Assembly (NCBI RefSeq): GCF_001298105.1
Contig: NZ_LGJH01000124.1
Coordinates: forward strand, 1 to 49,162
Source: Novosphingobium sp. ST904
GTDB lineage: Bacteria > Pseudomonadota > Alphaproteobacteria > Sphingomonadales > Sphingomonadaceae
DNA length: 49,162 nucleotides
Direction of reading: 5' to 3'
Below the pieces are notes generated by a model, which searched no databases, was not told where the DNA came from, and saw only the letters and a list, made by a program, of their open reading frames with translations. The translations under genes and the position numbers were made by a program. This document shows, piece by piece, positions 28,521 through 35,967 of the stretch (positions are counted from its first letter, which is position 1; each line of letters starts with the position of its first letter).

Positions 28521-28748
28521 TCAGCCCAGCCCCGCGTTGCCGTCGATCAGCTCGGCGGCGGTGGCGATATCGGTGGCCAGTTTGGCGGCATCCTCGCTGG
28601 TCAGCTCAGCCAGCACCACGGCGCCGCGCAGCAGCGCCACGCGCCAGCCATCCCTATCGCGGCGGCCCACGGCATAAATCGTGCCCAGCCCGGCAGTAGC
28701 CTCGAACATTCCCGGCCGCTTGTCGAAGTGCTGCCCCCCGCGATCCAT
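28521..28748 (-). CDS. Small hypothetical early protein
   Basis: The 75-residue product has a beta-hairpin-like middle (YAVGRRDRDGWRVALLRGAVV) and a C-terminal helix (LTSEDAAKLATDIATAAELI), a compact alpha-beta layout frequent in small phage proteins. It follows the Cro-like regulator on the leftward transcript. No ribosome site is strong. A CCAAGT/ACTTGG dyad lies upstream at about 28780-28800. The function is unknown. Confidence 0.5.
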   Translation of the reverse strand: MDRGGQHFDKRPGMFEATAGLGTIYAVGRRDRDGWRVALLRGAVVLAELTSEDAAKLATDIATAAELIDGNAGLG

Positions 28749-28873
28749 CAGGACACCGGGCGTTTGCTATATTTGTTAACCAAGTCGAGAAACTTGGAAC
28801 ATACCAACGACTTGCCCGAAAGCACTCCGCAGGCGGAGCTAACAATCTGGGGGGATTGATGAATATCCACGGC

Positions 28874-29098
28874 TCAAGCCGCTTCATCGAAGCTGGGGAA
28901 AAAAGCGTCCGCCGGAACCTCACCGCCAGTCAGTTCACGCACCTTAGGCATGTAGGTACTATTCGGCCTGCGCCGCCCTCGCTCCCAATCATACCAAACG
29001 CTGCGCGAAGTTCCGATCGCATCGGCGCACTGCTGCAACGTCCAACCCTTGGCTTTCCGCCACTTACGCAGGGGGTGAAGATCTGGGTGCTGTTCCAT
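28874..29098 (-). CDS. Cro-like XRE-family regulator, apparently leaderless
   Basis: A 74-residue protein starting MEQHPDLHPLRKWRKAKG with a helix-turn-helix at about 16-40 (LQQCADAIGTSRSVWYDWER). The TSRSVWYDWERGRRRP segment is the recognition helix and wing typical of XRE regulators. The -10 box of its promoter ends only eight bases before the ATG and no ribosome site is visible, so the transcript is likely leaderless, as for lambda cI made from PRM. It reads leftward toward primase and is divergent from the second XRE gene. Together they form an immunity-type switch. Confidence 0.8.
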   Translation of the reverse strand: MEQHPDLHPLRKWRKAKGWTLQQCADAIGTSRSVWYDWERGRRRPNSTYMPKVRELTGGEVPADAFFPSFDEAA

Positions 29099-29106
29099 GA
29101 GAAGAT

Positions 29107-29156
29107 TAGTAAGCGATACGCTAACCTCTTGACAAGACCGAGTTCGGAAATAGGGC
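29107..29156. promoter_or_regulatory. Divergent promoters with operator O1
   Basis: The leftward promoter has TTGTCA (29135-29130) and TTACTA (29112-29107) spaced 17 bp. The rightward promoter has TTGACA at 29129-29134 and a weak TAGGGC at 29151-29156. The two -35 boxes overlap. Operator O1 (29109-29125, read on the minus strand GTTAGCGTATCGCTTAC) fills the leftward spacer. It matches O2 upstream of the early genes at 15 of 17 positions. Repressor bound here would block the leftward promoter and could influence the rightward one. Confidence 0.7.
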
Positions 29157-29163
29157 TCTAGGC

Positions 29164-29559
29164 GTGTCAGCGGAAATCTTACATTTTGTGCCTGTGAGTG
29201 AGGCACCAAACCGTATCCGAGAGCTGCGATCGCAGACAAACCCCCGGCTTTCGCAAGAAGCTCTGGGGCAGATGATCGGTGTCTCGAAGGTCACAATCAG
29301 CGACTTGGAGCGTGGCGAGATGGCATTGACCGTCGACTACATGCGCCGGATCGCTGACGCGCTTCGCGTTACACCCGCCGACCTACTGTCGCACCGCGAC
29401 AATCCAGATGCCCTCAACCTTGATGAGCGACATCTGGTAGAACAGTTGCGACAGGCCACCCCCGAACAGCGAGAGCAGCTGCAAAAAGTCGCAGATGTGA
29501 TAGCCCCTCGGCCATCGTCAGCAACCATCGAAACTTTCGGGACACGCAAGCGCGCATAG
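29164..29559 (+). CDS. XRE-family repressor candidate
   Basis: The GTG-started 131-residue protein has a helix-turn-helix at about 27-55 (LSQEALGQMIGVSKVTISDLE) and a short C-terminal helical domain (LRQATPEQREQLQKVADVIA) instead of a peptidase domain. It is divergent from the Cro-like gene, with a weak -10 directly before the start, so it too is probably leaderless. The absence of a LexA/CI-type autoproteolytic domain implies that induction, if any, works by another route. Which of the two XRE proteins maintains lysogeny cannot be decided from sequence. Confidence 0.75.
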   Translation: MSAEILHFVPVSEAPNRIRELRSQTNPRLSQEALGQMIGVSKVTISDLERGEMALTVDYMRRIADALRVTPADLLSHRDNPDALNLDERHLVEQLRQATPEQREQLQKVADVIAPRPSSATIETFGTRKRA

Positions 29560-29584
29560 CATCCTCTCCATAAAGGAAACGGAT

Positions 29585-30001
29585 ATGCGCTGGTTTCGCA
29601 GAACACCTAAATCCAGCAAGCCGATTAAAGAACGGCACCCGCTGTCAGGAATGGCGTTCAAGTCGAACGAAGCCTTTTACGACTATCAATCGATGTTTGG
29701 CGACACAAAACTCCGCCATGGTCAGCCCTGCTTCGGGCTTGTCATCAAGGATTGCTCCGATCTTGTGCCAACCACACCTCCTGAGCGAGCGTTTCTAATC
29801 AGCCTCGCATCTCAAGATGGCGGGATTTCCAAAATTGCCAAGCACAACCAACTCAAGGGGCCCATTCGACCCGGAGACTTGATCGCTTGGGTTCCCCTAA
29901 CGCAATACGGACCCGAAGAGACCGAATGGGACGGGGCCCTCATTGCACTTTGCGCACCCGAGTTTAACGACAACGGAGTGAAGGTTATAACCTACTTCTG
30001 A
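29585..30001 (+). CDS. Hypothetical protein in the immunity region
   Basis: The 138-residue product (MRWFRRTPKSSKPIKERHPL) follows the repressor candidate with an AAGGA site. It has a basic N-terminus and a globular alpha-beta rest (ACFGLVIKDCSDLVPTT-like, IRPGDLIAWVPLTQYGPEE). Lower GC and more Lys/Asn codons than neighbours suggest a separate origin, a common property of lysogeny-region cargo genes. No domain was recognised. An exclusion or immunity-support role is possible but unproven. Confidence 0.6.
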   Translation: MRWFRRTPKSSKPIKERHPLSGMAFKSNEAFYDYQSMFGDTKLRHGQPCFGLVIKDCSDLVPTTPPERAFLISLASQDGGISKIAKHNQLKGPIRPGDLIAWVPLTQYGPEETEWDGALIALCAPEFNDNGVKVITYF

Positions 30002-30010
30002 GAGTCACTA

Positions 30011-30065
30011 GTTAGCGTATCGCGAACATTTATGATTGACAGAGTTAGCGATTAGCGAACATATA
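30011..30065 (+). promoter_or_regulatory. Early rightward promoter with operators O2 and O3
   Basis: GTTAGCGTATCGCGAAC (O2, 30011-30027) and GTTAGCGATTAGCGAAC (O3, 30044-30060) are 33 bp apart, three helical turns. TTGACA at 30036-30041 followed after 18 bp by CATATA (30060-30065) forms a promoter in which O3 occupies the spacer. This is the layout of a repressor-controlled early promoter for the genes from 30094 onward. O2 shares 15 of 17 bases with O1 at 29109. Confidence 0.8.
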
Positions 30066-30093
30066 GGCCTCGTTCACACGAACGGAGGCCGCT

Positions 30094-30453
30094 TTGTCCT
30101 TACGTCCCCACATCAATCTGGATACCGCCGAGAACACGGTGGATATCTGGTATCTCCGCCGCCGCCTGGGCGTCACCCAGTTCAAGAGCACCCGGCTCAA
30201 GCGCTACCTTTCGCTGCTCATCAGCGAAAAGAGCTTCCCGCCCCCGCTGCCCGCCATGGTCGGCCACGTCCTGCGCAATGACGTAACCGTCACCAGCCAG
30301 TGGATCCGCAATTCGGTAGAGGCGTGGCTGGACAACTTCCTGCCCCCTGAGAACGCCGCGCAGGCCGATCAGACCGCCATGCGGGCCGCCGCGCTCGACA
30401 TGGACGCCAACGCCGGAAACCTCCGCCTCATTCGCGGGGGAAAAGTGGCATGA
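30094..30453 (+). CDS. Early DNA-binding protein candidate
   Basis: TTG start with a perfect GGAGG seven bases upstream, 119 residues. The segment ISEKSFPPPLPAMVGHVLRN followed by VTSQWIRNSVEAWLDNFLPP resembles the winged-helix excisionase/AlpA pattern, in which a W-R..V..WL helix ends the domain. It is the first gene of the repressed rightward operon, so a transcriptional or excision role is plausible. The family match is partial. Confidence 0.5.
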   Translation: MSLRPHINLDTAENTVDIWYLRRRLGVTQFKSTRLKRYLSLLISEKSFPPPLPAMVGHVLRNDVTVTSQWIRNSVEAWLDNFLPPENAAQADQTAMRAAALDMDANAGNLRLIRGGKVA

Positions 30454-30752
30454 TCGGCCGTGAAACTGCACGCTTGCAGATCCGCAAAGGCCTGATCGAA
30501 GCAGGCTTGCCGGCCGCCGACGCCAATCAGATCACCGATGTTGCCATGCACGCGGTTGACCAGGCGATCGACAGCCTGTGCCGGACAACTGATATGCTCA
30601 ATGGCGGCAATTGGTTCACCTGCCACACGATCGCGCTTCAGGCGCTTCGCGACATCGCCAGCCACCTCCACCAGCAAGCAATCACGGAAGCCAACGCCCT
30701 CGGCCTTCAGTACAAGGCTACCACTACCGTTCGCGTGGATACCCGCGCATGA
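30450..30752 (+). CDS. Small helical early protein
   Basis: 100 residues, starting with an ATGA overlap. The sequence is almost wholly helical (RLQIRKGLIEAGLPAADANQ, CHTIALQALRDIASHLHQQA) and neutral. It overlaps the next gene by 4 bp. No family was recognised. Tight overlaps on both sides support that it is translated. Confidence 0.6.
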   Translation: MIGRETARLQIRKGLIEAGLPAADANQITDVAMHAVDQAIDSLCRTTDMLNGGNWFTCHTIALQALRDIASHLHQQAITEANALGLQYKATTTVRVDTRA

Positions 30753-31012
30753 TCGCCCGGGGCGCCCGCCGGCCGCAGCGGCCTATCCAGCTTTCGCCCG
30801 CTCTGCTTCAGCAGCAGTGCGACGACTTCAACGCCCGGTTCCCGGTCGGCCAGAAAGTCACCGTCCGCAGGGACGACGGCGAAGGCCTCATCACCAACAC
30901 GCGCTCGCGCGCAGATGTGCTGTCAGGCCATTCGGCCGTGATCTGGCTCGATGGCATTTCCGGATGCTACCTGCTCGATCGCGTCACCCCGCTGACGGAA
31001 AACGCGGCATGA
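30749..31012 (+). CDS. Small early protein, possibly SH3-like
   Basis: 87 residues from an ATGA start (MIARGARRPQRPIQLSPALL). After a short helix, FPVGQKVTVRRDDGEGLITN and SGHSAVIWLDGISGCYLLDR form a run of beta strands reminiscent of small KOW/SH3-like barrels common in phage early genes. The resemblance is by pattern only. It overlaps the downstream membrane-protein gene by 4 bp. Confidence 0.6.
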   Translation: MIARGARRPQRPIQLSPALLQQQCDDFNARFPVGQKVTVRRDDGEGLITNTRSRADVLSGHSAVIWLDGISGCYLLDRVTPLTENAA

Positions 31013-31200
31013 GCCCCCGCCGGATCTTCTGGCTGCTGGCGCGCGTCGCCTCCAACGATCCCCGCGCCATCGCGCAGGCCCACCGCCTTCAGGCCGCTGC
31101 CGGCGGCTTCGCGGGCGCCGCGATCGGGCTGGCCTTTGCCTTCATCCTGCTTCCGGCGCTGGTCCGGGTGCTGGAACTTGCCGGGTATGGCTGGCGATGA
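31009..31200 (+). CDS. Small single-span membrane protein
   Basis: 63 residues with a basic cytoplasmic-type N-terminus (MSPRRIFWLLARVASNDPRA) and one hydrophobic helix around 30-55 (GFAGAAIGLAFAFILLPALV). It starts by ATGA overlap and overlaps the next micro-gene the same way. It is the first of three tiny membrane proteins in a row. The function is unknown; superinfection exclusion or host-membrane modulation are possibilities. Confidence 0.6.
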   Translation: MSPRRIFWLLARVASNDPRAIAQAHRLQAAAGGFAGAAIGLAFAFILLPALVRVLELAGYGWR

Positions 31201-31298
31201 ACCGCGGCCTTGCCCTCTACCTGCTGGCTTTGCCGGCGGCTGCGGCGCTGGGCGCCCTGTTCGCCGCGGCGAGTGCCAGCCTGCAGATCGGCAGCTGA
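31197..31298 (+). CDS. 33-residue hydrophobic micro-protein
   Basis: ATG at 31197 overlaps the upstream stop (ATGA). The product (MNRGLALYLLALPAAAALGA and a short tail ending LQIGS) is one membrane helix, or possibly an uncleaved signal-like peptide. The overlap chain supports translation. No function can be assigned. Confidence 0.5.
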   Translation: MNRGLALYLLALPAAAALGALFAAASASLQIGS

Positions 31299-31300
31299 CC

Positions 31301-31914
31301 ATGTTTCACGATTTCCCGTCTCTGGCGCAGGCAACTCGCGAGGTTCGTCTCTGGAAACGGCGGGGAAAGAAGGTCCGGAGAGCGGCGCGTCAGCGCTCTC
31401 CGGATCGACCCAAGAATTCGATACCGTCCAGTCACCCATGCTGGACGGCCGCGCGCCGGCGGAGGCAATCCCCCCCGCCGAAACCGGCGCGCAAACCCTT
31501 CACCAGACGCCCCTCGGGTCGCACCAGGGCGGGGGCGCGTTCGCCCCGGTAGCTGATATCCCCCAACCGGCTACCGGGCCGCAGGACGCGCCCCACACAA
31601 CTTTCGGCGGCGTTCCCGTGCGGGCCATGGAAGATGTCATGGCCTGCCGGGCGCAGCAGATCTTCACGCACGGCCACACGCCCGAGAAGGATCGGGAGGG
31701 CGACTTGTGGAGCCCCCGTGAATTCGGCGCGGGCGGCCGCCGCAGCATCATGCGCCAACTGGCGCGGCAGCTGGCCACCGCCACCGAATACGCCAGCCTC
31801 GGCCGCGCCAAGCATGACGTCTGCCGCCGCGCCCTCGTGCGCCTGGCCGCGCTCTGCCTCGCCGCGATCGACTGGATCGATGCGGAGGAAGCCGAAGACC
31901 AGGTGCAGCCATGA
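31301..31914 (+). CDS. Hypothetical early protein (one probable frameshift in this sequence)
   Basis: ATG at 31301 opens MFHDFPSLAQATREVRLWKR. The frame then fits better one base over, continuing EGPESGASALSGSTQEFDT through a Pro/Ala-rich linker to a helical domain (MACRAQQIFTHGHTPEKDRE, RSIMRQLARQLATATEYASL). The change lies in a GGGGAAA run near 31365. Adding one base gives 204 residues, a multiple of three. The C-terminal domain, ending in LCLAAIDWIDAEEAED, recurs in phage early genes, but its function is unknown to me. Confidence 0.55.
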
Positions 31915-31997
31915 ACGGCCGCGACCGGCTCCCGCCCGAAGCGTGGACCATCACCCTCATCATCGCCGGCACATGGATCGCCGCGATTTTCGCCTGA
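31911..31997 (+). CDS. 28-residue single-span membrane micro-protein
   Basis: Start overlaps the preceding stop (ATGA). The product has a polar start (MNGRDRLPPEAW) and one hydrophobic helix (TITLIIAGTWIAAIFA) ending at the stop. It is the third micro membrane protein in this operon and is below the usual annotation cut-off. The function is unknown. Confidence 0.5.
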   Translation: MNGRDRLPPEAWTITLIIAGTWIAAIFA

Positions 31998-32006
31998 GAG
32001 GAAACC

Positions 32007-32507
32007 ATGGCCGAACCTGACACCGAGAAGCTGCGCAAGATCATAGCCGAGATTGACGTGATGCTGGGCGATGGCGTCGAACATGCCGATGTGATCGCTC
32101 ACCTGGTCGCGGACCATGATGGGAAGCTGAACACCACCAGCCACACCTACACGCTGCGCCTGGCGGGTGTCACCGGCACTTGCACCTATTCCGCCTCCAC
32201 CGGCCTGCTGGCCAGCTGGCGCCGCAATGCGGAAAAGCGCACCGGCCCGGGGCGCAACACCGATGACGGCAATGTCCAGGGCACGGACGACCGCCTTCGC
32301 CTTCTGGTCGAACGCATCGAGCGCCTGGAGGAAGAGGAAAAGGGCCTGAAGGACGACAAGCGCGACGTCTACAGCGAGGCCAAGGCCGTCGGCTACGATG
32401 CCAAGATAATCCGCAAGATCATCCGTATCCGGAAAATGAAGCCGGACGATCGCCGCGAGGAGGAAATGCTCCTCGACACCTACAAGTGCGCGCTGGGGAT
32501 CGACTGA
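32007..32507 (+). CDS. GapR-family DNA-binding protein with N-terminal extension
   Basis: The C-terminal part (about residues 90-166: LRLLVERIERLEEEEKGLKD, YSEAKAVGYDAKIIRKIIRI, REEEMLLDTYKCALG) is a clear GapR/DUF2312 domain. GapR is the alphaproteobacterial nucleoid protein that encircles overtwisted DNA. Host GapR is about 90 residues; this one carries about 90 extra N-terminal residues with a helix pair (KLRKIIAEIDVMLGDGVEHA) and beta strands (TLRLAGVTGTCTYSASTG). Start ATG has an AGAGGAAA site. It may organise phage DNA or interfere with host GapR. The extension is unfamiliar. Confidence 0.85.
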   Translation: MAEPDTEKLRKIIAEIDVMLGDGVEHADVIAHLVADHDGKLNTTSHTYTLRLAGVTGTCTYSASTGLLASWRRNAEKRTGPGRNTDDGNVQGTDDRLRLLVERIERLEEEEKGLKDDKRDVYSEAKAVGYDAKIIRKIIRIRKMKPDDRREEEMLLDTYKCALGID

Positions 32508-32728
32508 TGGCCCTGCCCGAGAACCCCATCAGCGGCGATTACCGCTGCACCAACCCCGGCCTCGACGATCACTGGATCTGCCCCAACTGCTACGCGACGC
32601 ACACCGGCTCCCTCGAAGACGAGACGGTCGACTGCGCATGCGGAGCGCGCCTGGAGCTGACGATCGAGCAGCAGCCGGTGTGCGTCGCCACCTGCATCGA
32701 TCCCGAGGAGGACCAGGTCGATGACTGA
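32507..32728 (+). CDS. Small zinc-ribbon protein
   Basis: 73 residues from an ATG that overlaps the GapR stop (TGATG). Cysteines in CPNCYATH and CACGAR, spaced like a zinc ribbon, with an extra pair nearer the ends (RCTNPG and CVATC), suggest metal binding. An acidic tail (DPEEDQVDD) overlaps the next gene by 8 bp. Probably a nucleic-acid or protein-binding adaptor; the function is unassigned. Confidence 0.6.
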   Translation: MALPENPISGDYRCTNPGLDDHWICPNCYATHTGSLEDETVDCACGARLELTIEQQPVCVATCIDPEEDQVDD

Positions 32729-33089
32729 AGCCACTCCCACGGATGACACCTGGGCAACCGATCTCACCCGCCATAAGCGCGGCGCGATGCTGGCCGCCAG
32801 CCTCGCCAGCGACGCCACCACAGAGCTACTGCGCTTCAACCTGGAAGGCCCGATCTGCAACTGGCCATTCGGGGATGCCGCGCCGATCGAGAAGCTGGCT
32901 GAAGCACTCCTGCATGCCGGGCGCCTCGAAGTGCAGATCCTCGAAGCCCAGCCCATGGCAACCGAGTACCGCGACGGCCTCGGCCAGCTGGCGGCCGCCT
33001 GCGTGAAATTCCTCGAAGACCACTGCAGCGGTTCGCCCGTGCTGCTCGGCGTCGCAGAGGACATCCCCGAAAGCGAGGTTCCCTACTGA
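32721..33089 (+). CDS. Hypothetical early protein
   Basis: 122 residues (MTEATPTDDTWATDLTRHKR), mainly helical and acidic, with HAGRLEVQILEAQPMATEY in the middle. It overlaps its neighbours by 8 bp and 1 bp (TGATGG), so it is part of the same translational chain. No recognised motif. Confidence 0.6.
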   Translation: MTEATPTDDTWATDLTRHKRGAMLAASLASDATTELLRFNLEGPICNWPFGDAAPIEKLAEALLHAGRLEVQILEAQPMATEYRDGLGQLAAACVKFLEDHCSGSPVLLGVAEDIPESEVPY

Positions 33090-34141
33090 TGGCACAGCAG
33101 CCCGCTCCGAAACTCAAGCTCAACAAACCGCTCGGCCGCCTGCCGGTGCTGCAGTTCCTGCCCCCGTCCGAACTGGCGGTGGATGCCTGCTATCAGCGCT
33201 CGGCCGCAGGGGCCGATAGCCAGCTGCTGATACGCCGCATCGCCCAGAACTGGGACTGGGATCTGTGCCTGCCGCTGGTGGTCGCCCGCCGCATCGATGG
33301 CGAAACGGAAGCGCACTATGTGATCGACGGCCAGCACCGCCTGGAAGCCGCAAAGCTGCGCGGCGATATCGGCCAGTTGCCCTGCGTCGTGCTCACATAT
33401 GCCGACGTCGCCCGGGAAGCCGCCAGCTTCGTGAAGCTGAACCAGGAGCGAAAGCCCCTGAAGAAGCTGGACCTGTTCAAGGCCGCACTGGCCAGCGGCA
33501 ACCCGGAAAGCTGCGCCATCGCCCAGGCCATGGCCGATGCCGGCCTCTCGATCGCGCCCCACGGCAATCACATCGCCTGGAAGCCGGGCATGGTATCGAA
33601 CATCGGCGGCATAGAGGCAGCCTGGCGCCGGCGCGGCGCGGAACAAACCGCCACGGCACTGCATATCCTCTCGCAGGCCTTCGCCGGCCAGGTGCTGCAA
33701 TACGCCGGCACCATCTTCCCCGGCATCGCCCTCGTCTGCGCCGTCCAGTACAAGCGGGACGGCAGCTTCACCGGCGACCTGCTCGAAAAGTTCATCACCA
33801 TGCTGGCTATCCGCAGCCAGGATGACTGGCGCAGCGAAGTTGCCCGCGCCCGCGTGGACAACCCGGGGCTCAACTTTTCGGACGCTGCCGGCGCCGTGAT
33901 GACCGCAGCCTGGATGCGCGCCAAGGGTAGCCCCCTCGCACCGGCACCAGCCCCCCAGGCGCCAGCGCCGGCACCGTCACCGGCACCCGCGCAATCCCAC
34001 ACGCCGCTGCCCACCACCTCGCCGCGATCGGCCCGGCCCTTCACCGGCAAACGCTGGTGCGACCAGTGCGACCGCAACGTGGACCTGCGCGAAGCCGGCA
34101 GCTGCACAGACAAATTCTGCAAGCAGAAGGCGGTGGCCTGA
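33089..34141 (+). CDS. ParB/sulfiredoxin-fold protein with C-terminal zinc ribbon
   Basis: 350 residues. The ParB-like nuclease/NTPase fold is marked by IDGQHRL at 79-85 (GxxR-type signature Gly81 to Arg84), preceded by the LPLVVARRIDG strand and followed by REAASFVKLNQERKPLKKLD. A Pro/Ala-rich linker (about 282-310) leads to a four-cysteine ribbon with Cys324, Cys327, Cys339 and Cys344. Phage proteins of this kind include regulators and CTP-dependent clamps, and some are DNA nucleases. A partition role is unlikely because no ParA gene is present. Confidence 0.75.
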   Translation: MAQQPAPKLKLNKPLGRLPVLQFLPPSELAVDACYQRSAAGADSQLLIRRIAQNWDWDLCLPLVVARRIDGETEAHYVIDGQHRLEAAKLRGDIGQLPCVVLTYADVAREAASFVKLNQERKPLKKLDLFKAALASGNPESCAIAQAMADAGLSIAPHGNHIAWKPGMVSNIGGIEAAWRRRGAEQTATALHILSQAFAGQVLQYAGTIFPGIALVCAVQYKRDGSFTGDLLEKFITMLAIRSQDDWRSEVARARVDNPGLNFSDAAGAVMTAAWMRAKGSPLAPAPAPQAPAPAPSPAPAQSHTPLPTTSPRSARPFTGKRWCDQCDRNVDLREAGSCTDKFCKQKAVA

Positions 34142-34328
34142 TGCGGCAGCCGTTCTCTCGCCCCCGACTGATGAAGGAAGGCCGCGATGCCATCATCGCG
34201 GAACGCTTGGGCGGCGGCCCCCCGGCCAAATGCCCTTACCGGCCGCAAAGCCAGAGCCGATCCTACTGGCAACGCGCGCCCGCCGCGCCCAGGACGCAAT
34301 CGACCGTCTGATGAGGATCGGCAGCTAG
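34141..34328 (+). CDS. Small basic protein (one frameshift in this sequence)
   Basis: ATG at 34141 overlaps the ParB-like stop. MRQPFSRPRLMKEGRDAIIA reads in one frame, while the natural C-terminus (KPEPILLATRARRAQDAIDR then LMRIGS) lies one base over, the change falling near 34245. With one base added the gene encodes 62 residues. It is helical and basic. The function is unknown. Confidence 0.5.
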
Positions 34329-34369
34329 CCGTCCGAACACCCACCAGATCCACCGAAAGAGAAGTCACC

Positions 34370-34951
34370 ATGTCAGACAGAAAACCACTCACGCGCGCCG
34401 ATCGCATCACCCTTGCCATGCAGGCCCACTCTGAACACCGCATCATCCAGCACAATTGGCGAGTTCAAGACAATCAGGGACGCGTACTCGTTTGCGCCCT
34501 CGCCGCCTTCGGGCCTGATATCAACTCAGCCAAACACTGCCCCGCAGACTTGATGCCGCAATGGGTTGCCGAGCTTATCCCTGCGATCGACGACGGCATT
34601 GCTGCTAACCAAGTGCAATGGTTTTCCGGCGAATTGATCACGCGCGCCCGCAAATGGCACGTTCTGGACGATGCTGCCTGGGAGCGAATCCGCACCGGCT
34701 TCATGATCGCTGGCATCAAGCAGGCGATTGCCGCCGCGTCTAAGGCGCAGCCCGATCCCGTGCCGGAATACTGGCAGCAGGTAACCACCGCATGCAACAA
34801 CGTCATCGAAGCGTTGCAGTCCGGGAAGGATTTAGCGGCGGCTAGGGCGGCGGCTTGGGCGGCGGAAACGGCGGCGGCTTGGAAAGAGATCGCCGTAACC
34901 CTCTTCGCCTTGATCGACGCAGAGCTTCCTGCGGAGAACGTTGATGCCTGA
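34370..34951 (+). CDS. Hypothetical early protein
   Basis: 193 residues from ATG after GAGAAGTCACC. It is helical (ITLAMQAHSEHRIIQHNWRV; AIDDGIAANQVQWFSGELIT) with a low-complexity C-terminal stretch of Ala-Trp repeats (ARAAAWAAETAAAWKEIAV). Codon use is less GC-biased than its neighbours. No domain recognised. It overlaps the next gene by 8 bp. Confidence 0.6.
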   Translation: MSDRKPLTRADRITLAMQAHSEHRIIQHNWRVQDNQGRVLVCALAAFGPDINSAKHCPADLMPQWVAELIPAIDDGIAANQVQWFSGELITRARKWHVLDDAAWERIRTGFMIAGIKQAIAAASKAQPDPVPEYWQQVTTACNNVIEALQSGKDLAAARAAAWAAETAAAWKEIAVTLFALIDAELPAENVDA

Positions 34952-35392
34952 CGCCTTTAGGATCGGGTGTGCTACGCACTCCCGATCAACCCCCGGCGCT
35001 TCAAGGGACGCCACAACTTCCATCTCTAACCTTCGCGTGCAACGCACCCGCAAGAAAGGGTCCGCGATGCCGGGCGGGGCAATCTACGTCGGCCGCCCGA
35101 CAATGTGGGGAAATCCATTCCAGTCGCGCCGATGGGGCCACGCAAAGAGCGTGATCCTCCACGATCGCTGGCTGCAAGGACTCTCGGCGCCCTCAGCCTG
35201 GAACGAATGGACTTCTGCCCGGCCGAGATCGAGGCGCTCTACCGGATGCGCGAGCGGGTTCTCACAGGCCTCCATCACATCGCAGGCCATGCACTCGCGT
35301 GCTGGTGCCCGCTTTCAAGCAAGTGGTGCCATGCCGAAACCCTGATCCGCATGGCCAATGTCCATGCCGACTACGAAAAGTTCGCGGCATGA
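34944..35392 (+). CDS. DUF4326 protein (one frameshift in this sequence)
   Basis: Both conserved parts of DUF4326 are visible: IYVGRPTMWGNPF after the first third, and GHALACWCPLSSKWCHAETL near the C-terminus. They lie in different frames, changing near 35180 (CAAGGACTCTCGG), and one added base makes the length a multiple of three (149 residues). DUF4326 proteins are small, widely spread in phages, of unknown biochemical role; the paired cysteines could bind metal. Confidence 0.72.
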
Positions 35393-35967
35393 CCGCCCCC
35401 GATCGCATTCCGCCCCATCACGCCTTCCCGGACGTGTCCTGGATCGACCTGCAGGCAGAGCTGCGCCGCGAACTGGCGCGCCGGCGCGAGGCGTTCCCCG
35501 CGATGGTCCGCAAGGGCCAGATGACGGAACAGGAGCGCCAGCACCAGACGGACCTGTTCAGCGCCTTGCTGGAAGACGCCCAGCGCTTCCAGCAGGCCAT
35601 GGCCCCGCTGGATCAAGGCAAGCCCTGCACCAATCCGCTGAAGCTGCACAAGCTGCACGGCTACACCTGGCACCAGCGCCGCGCGGCGATCACGCGCGAA
35701 CTGGATAACCGGCACCGGCTCTACCCGCTCTGGATCCGCAAGGGCCAGCTCACCCAGCGCGACGCGGATCTCTTCACCCGCCGCCTCACCTGCATGCGCG
35801 CGATCTACGAGCTCGGCTACGACTGGAACCCCAGCAACGGCGCCCGCTGCCACTTCGCCAGCGCCGCGCCCTCCCCGGCCGAACGGGACGCCCGCGAACA
35901 GTGGCACATCATCGAAACCGAAATCGCCGCCCGCGACGGGCAGGCACAGGAGGCAATGGCGCTATGA
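35389..35967 (+). CDS. Hypothetical protein with repeated helical motif
   Basis: 192 residues starting by ATGA overlap. Two related segments recur: RREAFPAMVRKGQMTEQE at about 25-42 and RHRLYPLWIRKGQLTQRD at about 110-127, each R(R/H)xxxP..(V/I)RKGQ(M/L)T followed by a helix, suggesting an internal duplication. Further helices follow. It overlaps the DHH gene by 4 bp. Recurring arrangements of this type occur in alphaproteobacterial prophages, but the function is unknown. Confidence 0.6.
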   Translation: MTAPDRIPPHHAFPDVSWIDLQAELRRELARRREAFPAMVRKGQMTEQERQHQTDLFSALLEDAQRFQQAMAPLDQGKPCTNPLKLHKLHGYTWHQRRAAITRELDNRHRLYPLWIRKGQLTQRDADLFTRRLTCMRAIYELGYDWNPSNGARCHFASAAPSPAERDAREQWHIIETEIAARDGQAQEAMAL

